Of a stretch of DNA of 6,000 nucleotides, positions 4,662 to 6,000 are shown in pieces. The stretch is from Flavobacteriales bacterium. Its GTDB lineage: Bacteria; Bacteroidota; Bacteroidia; Flavobacteriales; PHOS-HE28. The stretch is taken from contig SSGN01000229.1 in assembly GCA_008016945.1 (NCBI GenBank), positions 1 to 6,000 on the forward strand. Reading direction: 5' to 3'. The notes beneath the pieces are model-generated. The model was not told where the DNA came from. It worked only from the letters and a program-made list of their open reading frames with translations, and ran no database searches. A program made the translations under genes and the position numbers. The stretch's first letter is position 1. Each line of letters opens with the position of its first letter.

Positions 4662-5741
4662 GAGTTTGCGCTGGTAGAGGGATTCGAGGCGCCGGGTTTC
4701 TTCCTGAAAAGACTCAACGCACTCGACTATCGTTGCCTGCTCAGCAACCGAAACAGGTATGTGGATTGGAATAGAGTTGAGTGCCTTCTGGTTCAGTTTA
4801 GGTTGCGCAGCGCCGGTGATGTATTCATCGAGACGGACGCTGGCAAAGTAGAATTCAACGAAGCGCTGGGTCGCCATGTGTTCAAACTTAAGGATGTGGG
4901 CATGGTTGTTCACCCAGTACTTGCCTGAAACAGAGAACGCAATTGGTGTTGAGCGTGTCAGCAAATTTGCTCCATCCTCGGAGACAAGAAGCGCATCTCC
5001 GTCAAAGATGTAGTTGGCAACGTAATCAGCGATGCCAGATGCGCCGTAGTAGGGATACTCACCACTCTTCCGGTCACTCTTGGTGATAGGGATGCGTTTG
5101 CTGTCGAGGTTCGTGGAAATTTTGTCGACGGTGGTCTCCACCCACCCCTCGCCCCGCTCTGTGAAAACGGATTGCAGGTGGCTTTCAAACAAGGTGCAGG
5201 CGTTGTGGAGGTTCTTTTCGGCGTTGGCTTTGGCGGTGGCGATGCCGTCGAAGGCTTCGTCGAGGAGGGCGATGATGCGATGTTGTTCAGCAATCGGCGG
5301 GTATGGCATTTCAAATTTGGCTAGCGCCTCACCGGTGAAATGCTGAATACCTGCGCCATTGAAGTGACGACTCAGCGTGCCCTCAAGATCACGATAGTGC
5401 AGGTAATAGAGAAACCACTTGTTGCGCTCCGGTTCGTGAAAGCGGACGCGGTGGAGCGCTTTCTGAAAATAGATCGGTTCATCCTTGTTCCAGATCGCTG
5501 CTCGCCCCGGATAGCCGCCCTCGCAAACCAGCACGTCGCCTTTGATGGCCATGTACTTGTCAGCCTCCTCTGGGAGAAAGCGCATTTCAAGTACGTCCGA
5601 CAAATCAAAATCGAACCAGCGTACGTTCAGATTGCGTAGATAAGGCCGCGGCTCCCCTTTGTTCTTCGCCTTGTCGAGCATTTTCCCGAGCGAGTGCCGG
5701 GCTATCTCGCCAATCTTTTTTCGAGGCCAGTCTGTTTTCAC
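4602..5741 (-). CDS. hsdS: HsdS, type I restriction-modification specificity subunit
   Basis: HsdS gives the methylase and restriction complex its DNA target. The 379-residue protein shows the standard layout. Target-recognition domain 1 covers about 1-150 and ends in GIQHFTGEALAKFEMPYPPI. Helical conserved region 1 covers about 151-200 (AEQHRIIALLDEAFDGIATA). Target-recognition domain 2 covers about 200-333 (YPYYGASGIADYV, LLVSEDGANLL, AAQPKLNQKALNSIPI). Conserved region 2 covers about 334-379 (AEQATIVECVESF to LDELKQSLLHQAFSGQL). Length is near the lower end of the family. It starts with GTG at 5741, overlapping the hsdM stop as GTGA, with TTAGG eight bases upstream. The coding sequence looks more AT-rich than its neighbours, especially in TRD2, as is usual for exchanged specificity genes. 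The recognition sequence cannot be read from the protein by eye, though two TRDs imply a bipartite target. It is complete and looks functional. Confidence 0.96.
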   Translation of the reverse strand: MKTDWPRKKIGEIARHSLGKMLDKAKNKGEPRPYLRNLNVRWFDFDLSDVLEMRFLPEEADKYMAIKGDVLVCEGGYPGRAAIWNKDEPIYFQKALHRVRFHEPERNKWFLYYLHYRDLEGTLSRHFNGAGIQHFTGEALAKFEMPYPPIAEQHRIIALLDEAFDGIATAKANAEKNLHNACTLFESHLQSVFTERGEGWVETTVDKISTNLDSKRIPITKSDRKSGEYPYYGASGIADYVANYIFDGDALLVSEDGANLLTRSTPIAFSVSGKYWVNNHAHILKFEHMATQRFVEFYFASVRLDEYITGAAQPKLNQKALNSIPIHIPVSVAEQATIVECVESFQEETRRLESLYQRKLAALDELKQSLLHQAFSGQL

Positions 5742-6000
5742 AACATCGACCTAATCTTCGCCAGCACCTCCGCGCTCTCGGCATCCAGCGCGGCAATCTC
5801 GTCAATGATCGCCTGCGGGCTGCGGTGCATGACTTCCTCGCCGCCGTTCGGGTTCTTCACCGATAGGTCGTAGCTGGCGGTGTCGATGCCGGCGATGTCC
5901 ACGCGCCAGCTCTTGTCCGAATCGGCAAAGGTCTGCTGCAGTTCGACGAATTCGGCGAGGTCGGCGTCGTTCAGCGGGTTGGTCTTGCCCAGGTTGCGGC
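5738..6000 (-). CDS. hsdM: HsdM, type I DNA methyltransferase subunit, C-terminal end
   Basis: Only the last 86 codons are in the window, starting RNLGKTNPLNDADLAEFVEL and ending LAKIRSML before TGA at 5738-5740. The sequence matches the HsdM C-terminal tail: RNLGKTNPL followed by a helix, then SYDLSVKNPN and a closing helical segment (SPQAIIDEIAALDAESAEVL). In this family the NPN and NxGKxxPL motifs in the tail are conserved. HsdM binds S-adenosylmethionine and methylates adenine within the HsdS target; the catalytic (NPPY/F) part lies to the right of the window. It overlaps hsdS by four bases and is probably the first gene of the operon. No defect is seen in the visible part. Confidence 0.93.
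   Translation of the reverse strand, partial: RNLGKTNPLNDADLAEFVELQQTFADSDKSWRVDIAGIDTASYDLSVKNPNGGEEVMHRSPQAIIDEIAALDAESAEVLAKIRSML
5750..5754 (-). promoter_or_regulatory. ribosome binding site of hsdS
   Basis: TTAGG on the minus strand sits eight bases before the GTG start, inside the last codons of hsdM. Together with the GTGA overlap it fixes the non-ATG start, and it favours coupled synthesis of HsdM and HsdS. Confidence 0.6.

Noticed and set aside
1..6000. CRISPR array, tRNA, rRNA, transposase or insertion-sequence ends.
   Set aside because: No regularly spaced repeats, cloverleaf sequence, rRNA signature or transposase-like frame was seen on either strand by eye; the inverted and direct repeats found do not border a transposase.

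Overview
The window carries most of one type I restriction-modification locus, all read on the minus strand. The order of transcription, right to left, is hsdM (3' end only), hsdS, a regulator/toxin-like pair (an XRE-ImmA/IrrE peptidase gene and a DUF4411/PIN-like gene), a leftover hsdS 3' end, a Bro-N/DinD-like gene and hsdR. High GC, GC-rich third codon positions and the family content suggest Pseudomonadota, possibly a betaproteobacterium. No rRNA, tRNA or lineage marker is present, so this placement is weak.

Right to left: hsdM ends at 5738 and overlaps the GTG start of hsdS by four bases (GTGA), so the two are translationally coupled. hsdS (379 codons) has the usual two target-recognition domains and two conserved helical regions. 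After 42 bp containing a TATAAT box almost touching the start codon comes the 382-residue XRE-ImmA/IrrE protein, which overlaps the 159-residue PIN-like gene by 14 bp. At 2632-2700 lies a second, orphan hsdS 3' end encoding ALDELKQSLRHQAFSGKL and a stop. It sits 23 bp before the Bro-N/DinD-like gene, where hsdS would be expected to end if the pair had never been inserted. The peptidase/toxin pair is thus bracketed by two hsdS 3' ends in direct orientation, the signature of a cassette brought in by recombination.

The left end is abnormal. hsdR starts at 1669 with intact nuclease motifs and Walker A, but has a one-base frameshift in a run of five A (minus strand) at 1050-1054. It then stays open in the new frame through the DECH box and TATP motif to about 157, where the sequence folds back on itself. 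Bases 1-160 are an inverted copy of 168-327 around a 7-base spacer, identical over the inner 70 bp but with 9 mismatches over the outer 90 bp, most of them synonymous in the hsdR frame. The outer arm therefore comes from a different hsdR allele, and the structure is either a real inverted duplication or, more likely, an assembly or amplification chimera at a contig end. The HsdR C-terminal part (helicase motif VI and beyond) is not in the window.

Expected function: HsdM2-HsdS methylates the target, and HsdR would add restriction. The peptidase/PIN pair looks like a toxin-antitoxin-type or stress-responsive module guarding the locus, and the Bro-N/DinD-like protein is a frequent but poorly understood companion of type I systems. 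As written, the sequence predicts a methylation-competent locus without functional HsdR, unless the frameshift and fold-back are sequence errors.
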